In this document: in pieces, positions 11,607 to 40,984 of the stretch
How positions within the stretch are numbered: the stretch's first letter is position 1
Layout: each line of letters begins with the position of its first letter
Assembly: GCA_007449985.2 (NCBI GenBank)
Contig: VIIQ02000209.1
Location: 1-64,000 of the forward strand
Direction: 5' to 3'
Length of the DNA: 64,000 nucleotides
From: Desmodesmus armatus
Taxonomy: Eukaryota > Chlorophyta > Chlorophyceae > Sphaeropleales > Scenedesmaceae
Translations under genes and position numbers: made by a program
The notes under the pieces: model-generated
The model's database searches: none
What the model was told of the DNA's origin: nothing
The model's input: only the letters and a program-made list of their open reading frames with translations

Positions 11607-13677
11607 TCAATCTTTTGCATACACACTTGTGCGCAATGCAGCCCCATCCACGGTGGTCTTGACACATCCCAGAGCAGAGGGAGGGGAGTGCAGTGCTGCC
11701 TCCACATCTCTACTGCACAGCCGCCTGGTATCACACCCAGACAGCACAGCAATGACCGCCTGAACACAGAAAGCAAGTGCTGACAGGATTACAGGGGCTA
11801 GAGACATCGCAATATGATGATCATCCCTGTACACATCCAGTTGCAGGGGAATGAACAAACCTGCAAAGCCTACAGCTGCACCGCTGACAACTGCCAGTAC
11901 AATGTCACATATGTGGCAGGTACTTGGCTGCAGACAGGCGTTGCGCCTTGCCCGGCCCTGGTTGTGGGCGCCTTTGGTGCAACAGAGGCTTGAAAAGATC
12001 AGCACCAAATTGCCGACCAATACTGCATCAGCAACAGCATTACAGCGGCAGTCACACAACTGGGTGTTACATCATGACCATGCACTGCATGCGTCATGCC
12101 ATGGTGGCACCAGTGGTTGATTTACAGATCCTGTACTGCTGAACACTCGTAGAGTAGTAGATGTAGATAATCTGTCATGACGAAGTGTGACGCTCTGCCG
12201 CTGCGCGGCCAGCTTGCTGGATCACGTATACGTAGTGCTACTTGTGTCATTGTGCGGGTTTGAAACACAGCTTTGGAGTCGGCTTTGGGAGTCCGACTCC
12301 AGGCGGCCTGACTCAGTCAGGTGACCACTCAATCGGAGTAATTTGTCCAAAGCAGTTGGCAGCCGTGTCCACTGGACACGCAGCCAGCATCGGATGCTGG
12401 CAGCCTTGGACCTTTGCCAATCAGCTGTCCAGATGCACCCATGAGCTGAGCAAAAGCACTGCGGAGTTGGTGACAACACTGTAGTGACTACACTGCGTCA
12501 GGCTGGCGCAATTGACTCAGTTCAACATGGACTGCAGACTGATCGCCTGCCGCTCACCACGCCATGCCATGGACAGTGTCGGCCCTCATGGCATGAGCTT
12601 TGAGGTTACACAGCCACACAACCGCTCAGTAGCTACACTTACCACACAGGGCAAAGGCTGTCAACAGAATGGCACATGTCACCTGCAAGGCAAGCAAAGT
12701 ACAAGTATCAAACTCAGCATTGGACCAGTGCAGCTGCAGCTTGGGCATTCACATCTTCTGCTGGAATCATTCTTGACCGACATGCAGTCTGAAGCCAAGC
12801 AGATTGTCCAAACCCGGCTCAGCCTGAGGCTGAAGGCTTGAGGCCCAAGCTCTTGACTCAGGTATGGATGGCATTCGTTGCACCCGGTGAACGTGATTGG
12901 TTGGTACCAATGCGGACCAACGTGTGGAACTTGTTGCACAGTCAGTGCTTGGCATGGGATGCAGACGTCCCATTGAATGCAAGCCTTGCATTCCTGCTAG
13001 CAGAACCAGGCATCATGCCAGAGCCTCTGAGGCTGCCCAATGGGAATATTATCCAAAAGAGTGTTGTTATTTGGGGGGAGGTTGTTACAAGTGGATACTT
13101 TCACCGCTGAGCGGTACTCTCCACACGGGATGAACTGGGAAGACACACCTGCAAGAAAAACCTGCAGCAAGACCGGCAAACAAGACCAGCCCCCCAAAAA
13201 AAAACACACCACCAAGGGCAACTGCCACACACACCAGGTATAGGATCGTGCATTCATGACTCAGCTGCAAGCTGGTAGTCTCCACACACCGTGCACGCAC
13301 ACACATGGGTCAGTCTTTCAGACAAGTCTCAACATAGGCAGAAGTCAACACATCAAGCCAATCATTTGCTGTGCTAGCAGGCAGAGCAGGACCCACATCA
13401 CAGCTACTACCAGTGCTCCTGCTGCCAATGCTAAGGTATCAGAGTGCCGAACCCCGAGCCTGAGCAACTGCGTAGACAGGGGTAAGCTTGTCGCACGGTG
13501 CAAGCAGGCTGGGTAGGGCATAACAGCCACATAGCCGTCCGGTTGCTGAATAGGGCGCACCCCAAACAGATTGCCCTTACCTAGCAGGTGCCTTCTATAC
13601 ACGTCCATAGCTGCAATGCAACGGGCCAGCTGAGTTTGGTGGGTGGTGCCGAACACTAGCTGCATGCACCGCTGCAC
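11607..13677 (-). CDS. Diverged MARVEL-like four-helix membrane protein (member B, partial model)
   Basis: Two exons are well supported by homology of structure to the complete genes at 48.8-54.9 kb. A 40-nt exon at 12643-12682 (VTCAILLTAFALC, phase 0 in and phase 1 out) has CAG before it and GTAAGTG after it. The last exon at 11607-12022 continues as VLVGNLVLIF, a CxxC-containing loop, DIVLAVVSGAAVGFAGLF and a final hydrophobic helix VILSALAFCVQAVIAVL. An upstream frame at 13345-13677 encodes a soluble N-terminus followed by a helix ALAAGALVVAVMWVLLCLL, the expected helix 1. The exon linking helix 1 to the 40-nt exon could not be resolved, so this may be a pseudogene. Likely location: an internal or plasma membrane. 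Confidence 0.45.
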
Positions 13678-13830
13678 TGAGTCCCCACCACCATAGGCAA
13701 ATACTGAAGCATACTTGTCCCTGATATGATCATATGCGGGGCACTCTTAAGACAAAATGCAGCAAGTCCTCAGGCCTGTCCCCCCCCACACCTGGCTACA
13801 AGTGTGTCATGCCACTCAGCACGCAACCCC

Positions 13831-14129
13831 CTACCAGAGCAGAGGGGGCAGGTTCGCCCATGCTGTTGTCCCCCACCATGCAGGCGTCCACTCAAGTGGT
13901 GCCCGCCAAGCCGGTACCGTCCCAAACACCGCAAGATCCCCTATTATTGTTATTGTTATTGTGCTCGGCACACTTGGCCATGTCAGGCTTACAGCTACGG
14001 CCCATAGACGGTAATAGAGCTCAAGATCTCCGCCGAAGAAACATGGGTTGTGGAACAGCCACGGGACGCAGAGGTCTCCAGTCATCTGCATCCTATCACG
14101 ATAGCTCATGGCCGTCACAAGTGACAGGC
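13831..14129 (-). pseudogene. Remnant of a MARVEL-like gene (member C, last exon)
   Basis: After a CAG acceptor the minus strand reads SLSLVTAMSYRDRMQ and then FFGGDLELYYRLWAVAVSLTW. This has the same starting phase, the same SL start and the same spacing to the third helix as the last exons of the other family members. The frame then runs into an ATT/ATA microsatellite (13941-13961), and no fourth helix follows. No 40-nt exon was found upstream. It is probably a decayed tandem copy. Confidence 0.35.
13937..13965. repeat. Short TTATTG microsatellite
   Basis: A run of TATTGT-like units interrupts the remnant gene at 13831-14129 and accounts for its loss of similarity to the family. Confidence 0.7.
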
Positions 14130-14154
14130 CTGCCGTTGCTCCCGCGATGAGCAC

Positions 14155-15748
14155 CTGTCCAAGGCATCAGACAAGCAGACCGCCTGCTCAGAATTCACTG
14201 CATAGTTTTTGACTCCAAAGGGCGGCCTCAGAGGAAATTGGAACATGGCGTGGCGTACCAAGCTTGTTGAAGTCGTCTCAGCCCAGTGGTTGTCATAGGG
14301 GCGGTCTCGTTCTTTTACTGTTAAGGGGCGGTCTGACGGCCAATGACTGAGCCAGAATGGCTGGTACATGTGAGGATGCTGTTCACCTGGCCAGGATCAA
14401 ACCGCAGCCTGACCGCTGCAGTCACACTTGCTCAGCATGACCCGCAAACTTGCCACTGGAGATTGGCTGAGTGGCAAGGCACAGCATGCAGCTTACTACA
14501 GGCCGACAAGCCAAAGTTTGCAACGACTGTACAGGTTGCTGTCGAGCGCCCACCTGAAGAATCCTGAGCAACAAAATCCATGTCCCGCGTGCGCCACGCC
14601 CTTGTGCCATTCCGCAATGAGGATGCCTGTCGGTTTTGCACTGTGCTTTGATGGCGTGTATGTGGGTGAGATGTTGCGATTGAGCATTGATAGGCGGGAT
14701 CGTGTTGGAGAATTGCTGTATGAGACCTCATAAGCAAGGCACGTATGTCTGCACGGTACCGAGGAGTGCGACGATTACGCCTCCGGAGGCAGGTTGGAGC
14801 AAAACTGCCGCCGCGCCGGGTGCGAGCGCATCAAGGTCCATCGTGAAAAATAAGCTGCGTTATACAGCCAGCATGTTCATGCTGCAAGCAGCAGCACGTG
14901 AAAGCAGGTGACATATTCATGGGAACGTTCATGGGTATGAGCCTGCTTTCAAGCTTGCCAGGCTTTACAATGTACAGTGTTACACACTGCCAAGTCGCCA
15001 GGTCTTCAACCATGCGCAGATCTCCAATTATCAATTCACAGTGCCCTGCGGCAAAGGTCCTACCAGCAAACGTCTCAGCCGCTCAACTCAGCACAAGTGG
15101 CAGCATCATGGTCCCTGCTACCAGTGCCGTCCCGATACATGGCATGACGGCGACTTGCCATGGGCTATGACAATGCATCAAGCGATAATGACCCACTGGA
15201 CCTAATTCTGCCAGAATTATCGGATAGCATCTCCTCACGAGCTGTGCACCATCAGTGACCAGGCCTGGTGCAAGAAGCTTCTGTCTTGCTGCGCAGCATG
15301 CATGCCTTGCCAGTGATTTTCCAGATTCCGCATGATGCTTTTCCAGCACGATACTACATACTGCGACCCAGCACTGCCGCGGCGGCGCTGCTGGCAGCAT
15401 ACATTCATGTACATGAATGCATTTCCAAGAGCCGCCACATGATGTGTCATAGCATCGCCCGGCAGTTGGCGGCACCATCAAACACCCTCCCAACAGACTC
15501 TGTCTGTGACATATGACATGTGACATGTGAAATGTGACAGGCCCGCACCCAGCAACAGCCCCTTCCCCCTGCTTTGCAAAGCCCCCTCCTTCACCACGCC
15601 ACATGACCGGCTGCCCGCATTCGCAGGTGAGTGCGCACACACCCGCTCAGCACAGCTGTCACAACAGCTGAACAACCCAACAGCAGCACACACCATGATG
15701 TGGCACTGAGTAGCACTTGCAGCCTAAGGCACATGGGCGGCCCATGTG
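14155..15748. other. Region of decayed MARVEL-like sequence, no intact gene
   Basis: Hydrophobic minus-strand frames occur (for example 15083-15640, with VAVMPCIGTALVAGTMML), but neither the diagnostic 40-nt exon nor a paired last exon could be found. The segment 15442-15670 is a recognisable copy of the 3' coding end of the neighbouring gene at 15749. The region is best described as duplicated, decaying family sequence. Confidence 0.4.
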
Positions 15749-15965
15749 TCACAGCATTGCCCGACAGTTGGCGGCTCCGTCAAACACCCTCCCAGTAGAC
15801 ACATGCCCGGACCGTCCTGGGCCAGCAACAGCCCCTTCCCCCAGCTTTTGCAAAGCCACCTCATTCACCACTCCACCCAACCTGCTACCCGCATTTGCTG
15901 CTGACGTAGCTTTCAAAAGCTGCTTGCGCACACACCCGTTCAACACAGCTGTTGCAACGTGCGCG
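15442..15965 (-). repeat. Tandem duplication of the last-exon 3' end of member A
   Basis: Sequence at 15747-15960 (C-terminal coding of member A) is matched by 15442-15670. Matching blocks include the ones around 15764-15790/15460-15485, 15826-15845/15549-15570 and 15930-15960/15636-15668. The unit is about 300 bp and the two copies differ by many substitutions and a small insertion of repeated TGACATGTGA-like sequence at 15505-15540. Confidence 0.65.
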
Positions 15966-17584
15966 CAGCACAAAGCAACCGACAGGAACAGAGCTGCTTG
16001 TATCCTTGAATCACGGAATATCCCGACATGGTACAGCCGGACTGATATGGAGTCCAGAATGACCATGCACGACCATAGGATCGCAAAGGTGATGTCAGAA
16101 GCCATGTCCCATGTGAAGTTTGTGCATGAGGGTCGGCTGCCGAAGGCGCGAGCACGGGTGCGGGGTAGGGCTGTGAACGTCAGCCACACCACGTTGAAGC
16201 ACAGGCCTGCAGTCACAACAAAATTGTGGTGAATCACTGTGACAGTGTATCAGCTGCGGCAATGACTTCAAGATTTCACTGCAGGGCATGATTCCAAAGT
16301 TTGGCAAGAGCCTTTCATACTCACAGTCAGTAAACTGGAGTATCATACCAGGCTGGAGTATACTGGCGTACGTACGCCACATGTACATGCCAGGGCTATC
16401 ACCCAAAGCTTTCTGACAGCCCACCATCAGTTGCAGACTGCAAGGCGTGCACCGTGCACAGTGTGACACTCACTTGCAGCTGCCAGGCATATGTTGACGC
16501 TCAAGAAGATTGCCTGCAGGGCAGCAGTAACACACAATGCCGGGGCGCCCCTGGTCAGGACAGCAGGTGCCAAAAAGCAGTCCGACCGCTTTTTTTTATC
16601 GACGGTCGATATGAAGGTGGAACTGTGCCGCACTAGGCTATTCAATAGTCAAAAGGTTTGTGACTGCAGCTTTTGTGAATGTCCTTGTTGGCTGTAACCT
16701 TGCTGTCAGGTATTGGGTGCTGCAACTGTCGTCATGCCTTGCGCAGGCATGCACTGCCACATCATGACACTTTCAAAGCGCAAATGCCATGCAACGGTTG
16801 CTTGCCATGCCATGCAAACCGAGCCAGTGGCTCACCCAAGGGCGCAAGGGCCGGAGCTTGGACAGGTTGGCCACAATACACAGGGCCAGATTCATGTACA
16901 CCACAATGGACACGACCTGCAAGGCAGCACAGGGTTGAACGTCAACCATGGTATGGTTATGAATGTGGTCATGACAGGACCCAACGGTTGGCACTGTCAA
17001 AAGCATGGAGAGTATCATACTCTGTGACTGTGGCCATTCAGCCTGAATGCGGCATGTGTCTTCAGGGCATGCAGTGCATGGCAGTGGCGAGCTGTGTGAC
17101 TTCATGCTGGGCCACAGCAGGGACCACTGCTAGTAGTGCCACTATCAGGCTGATGGCATCAGCAGGGACTTGGTCAGTGCATGGGGCAGCGTGGGTGCCA
17201 CCAGTGCATGGGACAGCCTGTCCACCCATGTTAGGTGTCACCGGGTCAAGTATGGTACTTGACAGCTTGATTATCCAGCCTGCGTAACCCAAGTTTGCTG
17301 ACCTGGACTGTCCGCAAGACTTTCAAGGCCTTGATGATGCTTGGCCTGGGCTGCTCATCCAGTAGCTTCGGGCTGGCACTGTCTGCTTTTGACTCTAAGC
17401 CATGGGCTGCATGGGCTGCAACTGCTATGCAGCAGTCTGGGGTACCGCTTGGCAGCCCTTTCAGCCACTCCCTGACGGTGGATGGTCCGGATGGGTGTGC
17501 TGCCCTTGCTGTTGGAGGCGATATCGACGCTGTAGATGCATTGTTCACGAAAGGTGCGAACTGTGTTTGCTGGTAGTGTGCCAT
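15749..17584 (-). CDS. MARVEL-like four-helix membrane protein (member A)
   Basis: Four exons parallel the complete family members. Exon 1 is 17303-17584 (94 codons, ATG at 17584, ending KALKVLRTVQ like the LRVLQ and RVLRVVQ ends of the other two genes, phase 0). Exon 2 starts at 16916 with helix 1 VVSIVVYMNLALCIVANL. Exon 3 is 16474-16513, exactly 40 nt (AIFLSVNICLAAA). Exon 4 is 15749-16206, starting SLCFNVVWLTFTALP, then a Cys loop, DITFAILWSCMVIL and the last helix ALFLSVALCCAHVATAVL. The 3' limit of exon 2 is unclear: its frame meets a stop at 16773 without a convincing donor, so there may be a frame break. It is probably a tetraspan membrane protein of unknown role. Confidence 0.5.
16365..16378. 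repeat. Perfect 14-bp palindrome
   Basis: GGCGTACGTACGCC lies in intron 3 of member A. It is self-complementary over its full length. No function can be assigned. Confidence 0.7.
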
Positions 17585-19467
17585 GTGATGAAACAGTTGC
17601 GATGCGTGCGGTCAATCGGTTGCGATGTTGCTTTAGTGCTGAAATGGGCGACGCCGCACTACAGGCACTCATATCATGCATTTGTGTGCAAGTCTGTCTA
17701 TCTGGAGCTGCTATTGACTTTCGTGAAGGGCAGGCGCACGCCAGCGGGACATCCTCGTGAGTCCCCCGGAAGGCCCCAGATTAGACGCCTCTCGTTTGTG
17801 GCACCAATTGTCATGTCAACACAGCAATCATTCCTTTTTTTGAAGTAAATATTGTTTGCGCCATGCATGTGCTGGAGCGGAGCATTGACCTGTCGAGTGG
17901 CCTTCCAGCACCCTCCCATTGCGGATAGCAGTGTGGAGCTGCCCCATCGTGTGCTGTTGGCATAAGGCCGCAACACTTTCCTGAGTTGCAAGGCATGTGC
18001 AAGCAATCTGCCAGTGGTGGCTGCAGGGTCCTTTTTGTCAGTATGTGGCTCGCTAATGTGACACTGGGGAGTTGCAAAGCTTTCCCAGTTTTTGTCTGGG
18101 GGTGCTGTTTGAGGCACCTAGGTAGACTTGTGGCTAAGCAATGCTGTGGCGCATTGACCCTGCCGCAGGGTGGAGAACGTGTAACATGATGATGGTGGCT
18201 CGCTAATGCTCTGGTGGCCGTCAGCACAGAGTGCTCCAATGCAGTGCGCCATGATGCAAGGATACCCTCCGTTGATGAAATCTGCTCCGCTCTGGTGTTG
18301 GCCATGCTTTGCAGAGTACAGTGTGAAAGTGTGTACTCATTGTACACATGCAGCTCCAAGATCCGGAGAGATGGCCTTACGAACTCCGAAAGAGCCGAAT
18401 TGTGCTGATAGCATCACCAATCACAGCACCCCCCCGGGCTTTGTCAAACGCACCCGCATGCTCCATTCCCTGTGTGACAGCAGCGGGCCCAGTATGTTAC
18501 ACATACAGTATGCGTCGTAGGCACAGGTTGATTGTGTGCCCTGTAGACACAACAGGCTGACTTGGGCATGCACATGTGCACGCTTTCTATCCGAAAGTGA
18601 ATGCACAGCAAGTCCTCTGGGCTGGCAGCTGGTCTCAACCAGAAGACAGCCAGCACTGACTGAGTCTGTGAGACTGCATTCACAAGGCTTTACCTGTCAA
18701 TAGGTAACCATAGGCTCCCTCCAGTGCAGTGCTCACAACACTAAATCGGGCTGGGCTGATCTACCTGGACCTTTTTGCAGGCCAGGGCAGGGGCCCCTAG
18801 CTGCACACATTTCAAAGCAGATCCCCTTCGAAGGACGCTGTGCCACTTCATGTGCCAGGACACAGGGAGCCTCATGGGCAGCAACCTTGACTGGGGACCA
18901 AAAGTGCACTGGGCAAACAAAGTGTTGGCAAGCCAAAAACAGAAATTGCTGGCAAGCCAAGACAAGGAGCTCCAGCAGATGGCCTCAGCCTTGCCGCAAT
19001 CAAAAAAAGCATCGGGAAGACATGCCATCTACTAGAGGCACAGTGTCAGCATGGCCAGCAACCACATCTCAGTGGCTCAGTAGCTGGCTGCATCCTATTG
19101 CTGGCGAGTTTACAACCTACGGCCTGTACTGCTGCACAGTATCGTACTGTGGGCTGCATGTGGGATGACTTGTGAACAAAGTGGCGCCTGAGCGGGCCAC
19201 CTCCACGTAGTGCCTCTCTGGGCTGGCTTGCTCCTTGTGTAGCACGCAGGGTGTGATTGCAATGCTCAGCATGCTGCTGAGCTGCGCCCTCCCTCAGGTG
19301 GGCTGCTGCTTGTGTACCACACCCGGGCAGTGGTTGCTGCGTTCAGGTTGCTGCTGCGCTGCGCCCCTCTTCTTGCCATATGTGCTACACACGGCATGTG
19401 GGTTGCTGCGCAGGCTCCTGCTGCTGCGCATGCTTCTGCTGCTGCGCTCATCTTATTGCTGCCGTGC
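17585..19467. other. Intergenic region upstream of member A and downstream of the helicase gene
   Basis: No gene is supported. A minus frame around 17870-18060 contains a stretch (RPYANSTRWGSSTLLSAM) faintly like the C-terminal part of hAT transposases, too weak to call. A TTACA motif at about 19110 (TGTAA on the minus strand) could be the helicase poly(A) signal. At 19260-19385 there are two degraded copies of the helicase terminal-exon end. Confidence 0.35.
19265..19385 (-). repeat. Copies of the helicase terminal exon edge in its 3' flank
   Basis: The sequence around the helicase stop codon (19465-19500, with GCTGCGCTGCGCC) is repeated at about 19342-19378 and about 19268-19300. The flanks are CTG-rich. 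Confidence 0.6.
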
Positions 19468-37477
<18,010 letters not shown>

Positions 37478-38075
37478 GCTGCGCTGGGAGGAAGTGTGGG
37501 TGTTGCAGGATGGAGCAGGAGTCCCTGCGCTGTCCTGGGTGCTTTTGTGATGCTTTTCCAGAGTCTGGCTGACAGGAGAGGCTATGAGGTACAGGATCTA
37601 GTGGCTGTGTATGTATATGCCGAAGTTGGCCTGACAGCTGCTGCTGAAGGGGCCTGTGCTGCCCCCCTGCTCTACTGCTGTGACAGAAACATGGCTGATA
37701 CGCAAGGAGAGCACGTGGTACCCAGTTCAGACTTGGAACGTCGATGACATTACCAGATCAACGACGAAGACAGGGAATCAAGTTCCCATTGCAAGCTGTT
37801 GAGACATGTACGTGATCCAAAGGTCATTCTGGTGCGTGAGCGCTAGGCGGTGTGCGGATGTCCAAAATAGAGCTTTCAGGCAGTCGAAAAACATACTGCG
37901 ACATGCATTCGCTCATCTGCACCCTGGGGTCTAGAGGTTTTGGCAAGCTCAATTTCGTTCTCAGAATTCGCGTTGTCAATCCGGATTGGTCCTCTTCATC
38001 TGACGTTCGCAAGCCAGGCAATATCTGGTTCACTTGCTTCATTGCGGGCCCGCAAATACTTCTGCGGCCGGCAAG
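37478..38075. promoter_or_regulatory. Shared intergenic promoter region between PRP2 and plastid S5
   Basis: About 600 bp separate the two divergent start codons (37475-37477 minus and 38076 plus). The region therefore should hold both promoters and 5' untranslated regions. No TATA-like element or known motif is convincing. The sequence is not repetitive. Confidence 0.55.
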
Positions 38076-40328
38076 ATGCTTGTCCACCACAAGACCGCAA
38101 GCAGCAGTGCTGCTGTCGCACGCGGTGTGAGCAGCAGTCGCGTGCGTCCATTCACAGCATCAGCAAACCGCAGCAGCAAGGCGCAGCAGAAGCAGCAGAG
38201 GCTTGTGGCGAGAGCAGCAGAGGAAGAGGAGCAGCCAGAGGCCGAGGTTGAGGAGGCACCTGTGCAGGCAATTGCCGAGGAGGAGTTTGCGTTCAGCCTA
38301 AGCGAGGCCAAGAAGGTATGTCGTAATGCACTTTGGGCGGGAGGCAGGGCCAGGTATCACAGTCAATGTTGACCAACAGCATGGCAGCAGCGGGTGGCAG
38401 CAGCAGGCCCTTAGGTGTGATGAGGCCATCTTACGTAACGCACATCATCCGACATCGTAATTGGGATGTTTAGAGTACAATTGGATGATGCAGGGGGGTG
38501 CCAGGGCTTCTGCAGGAGCTGCAGCGGCACATGTCACTGCTGCTGCTGTTGCAAGTGTCAAGGAGCACACAGCAGGGCCTAGCAGCAAGCATTGTGTGCA
38601 CTCAACTCACCAAAACGGTCTGACAAGCTCACCAGCAGTTTGTAGATATGAACAAGGGGTACAGTCACTGTTGTGGGGAGCAGCACCCACACACCCTCCC
38701 CGCCCCCCACATCCACCACACAAGCACATGGCCGTAGTGCGGAATTCAAATCACGTCCTTGAGACGCTTCTGCCTTGCGGGTGTGCTAGCACAGCAGCCA
38801 GTTTACACTCCTCCCTCAACCATTGTTGTGGGGTGGCTCCATTTTTCAGTGGAGTGGGGCCACCATTCGCGCAAGAGCAGTGTTGGCCAGCTGACAGCGC
38901 CCTGCGGCAGCCTGCAGTCGGGATGATGAGGCTGATGACGGTTTCATCTCCCTCACTGAACGCTGCTGTTGGGTACTGGTCAGCTGGCTGCATGCTGGCT
39001 GGCAGTCCTGCTTGTTTCCAGCCCGCTGAACAGCACAGCCAGACCCAGCAGAAGCAGCAGAAGCAGAAGCACCGGCAGCAGGGAAGAAGTGTAGCTGCCT
39101 GCCTGGCACAGCATGTGTTAGTGTATTGGCTTTGGGGCGGGGTGTGGGGTGGGTGGTTGCTGGTTTCTGAAAAAGGCGAACAACAGCAGAGGACCAGGTG
39201 CCAGTACACTTGCAGCAGCAGTAGCAGTAGAGAATGCAGGGCAGCAGCAGGTAGCAGCAGCAGCAGCGCTCTCTGGCTCCTTGCAGCAAGGTAACACCAG
39301 TACATGGGACCAGCAGCAGATCGGTGTGTCTAGCTCAATCCCAGCAGCAGTGACAGCCGCGGTACACATGCACCATAGGAATGCTGTTAGGACAGCATGT
39401 TGGCGTTGACATGTCTGTAGCACTGACCAACACCCATCAGGAATGGGTTTGGTTGCGAGCGCTGTGGCGCACCCATTGGTAGCTGTGAGATGTTCAGGCT
39501 TCCTTCCACTAGCCGGAGCGGTGATGTTTGAGAGCACTGCATCTGCTCGTGTGATCCTCTGCTTTCAGATTTCACCACTTAGCTGGTGGAAGGTTGAGAA
39601 GTTCCTGGCGGACTTCCATCCATATTTCACCGACCCTCACCTCCTTGATCCAACCACCTTGTGCCCCCCCCCCCCAAAGGGCCTGCTCTCCTGCACACCT
39701 TCTAACGACCCTTTATCCCTGCCCCCTCCCTCTCCCCTCCCTCCCTCTACCCCTCCCCCCCACCTTCCCACCTCCATAGGGCAACCAGTGGCAGCCGTCA
39801 GATGTCCAGGCTGCCCTGGACTACTATGAGGGTGCTCTGCCAGCACCCCCACCCCGCTCAAGTTCTCTTCCTGACACAACATGCATTGCATCAACACTCT
39901 GCCTTGTGCCCCCCCACCTTCCCACCTCCATAGGGCAACCAGTGGCAGCCGTCAGATGTTCAGGCTGCCCTGGACTACTATGAGGGTGAGAAGTTCCTGG
40001 GTGGCTCCAGTGAGATGCCCTACGAGGCTGAGTTCGTGACCAACCCCCTCTCAGTCTACGAGGGAGGACCAGAGGACAGCAGGTGAGGGGGAGGAATGTG
40101 GGTGTGTTGGGGGGGGGGGGTGCGACCCCCTGTCGGTCTACGAGGTGTGACCAAAGGACAGCAGGTGAGAGGGCACACAGGCTGGGGGCCAAGTCGGAAT
40201 GGCGCCCGGGGGGGGGGGGGCATGCTGGGGAGAAGCAGTAGTCATGACGGGGCATCCAAGAGTCTGCGTTCAACCTATCATGCACCCTTCAGTTGGTCAC
40301 CTTTGTCACTCCATTGGCTCAGCCTGAC

Positions 40329-40384
<56 letters not shown>

Positions 40385-40933
40385 CTGCTTTCCCCCTCCC
40401 CAGCTGGCTGGCTGATGTTGACAACAACGAGGCGTATGAGCGTGACGAGTACAGCCTGGCAGGTATCCCTGAGGCAGCACCAAGGTCAAGCGGCGCGACG
40501 AGGAGGAGGAGGAGGGAAACAGGTGGGTGTGTCCGCGCGGCGCGGGGGGGGGGGGAGCAAGGGGTGTGGCACAGGGGTAGCAGGGCATGGGGTTGTGGTG
40601 GGGTAGCATGATGTGGGTTACGTGGTGTGGCGGTATTCAAGGCTCTCTAGTGCAGCACCAAAGGTCAAGCGGCGCGACGAGGAAGAGGAGGAGGGAAACA
40701 GGTGGGGGCACCTTGAAGTGAATGGGGATTGGCAGCCAGTCTTGTAATGATTGCTGCACCATTTGCAACAACAGCAGCACTATCAGCACCTGAAACAACA
40801 GCAGATGAATGAAACAGCCAGGGCATTCAATCAAACAAAGGTGGGATTTGAGTGGCAGTGGCGGTCTGATTTCCCGTCGGGCGCTACTATTCATGTTATT
40901 CCAATCTCACATGATGAGTTCTTACACAACATG

Positions 40934-40984
<51 letters not shown>

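Noticed and set aside
12838..13110. 90-aa plus-strand frame within member B
   Set aside because: It looks fairly protein-like but has no motif, no splice partners and no homologous copy elsewhere in the window. It is opposite to the better supported minus-strand gene.
17870..18117. Possible hAT transposase fragment on the minus strand
   Set aside because: Only one short TRW-like stretch resembles the family. There is no continuous domain, no terminal repeats and no target duplication.
38920..39000. Possible extra C/D snoRNA in S5 intron 1 (ATGATGA and CTGA words)
   Set aside because: The flanks do not form a terminal stem, box spacing is poor and I recognise no rRNA complement.
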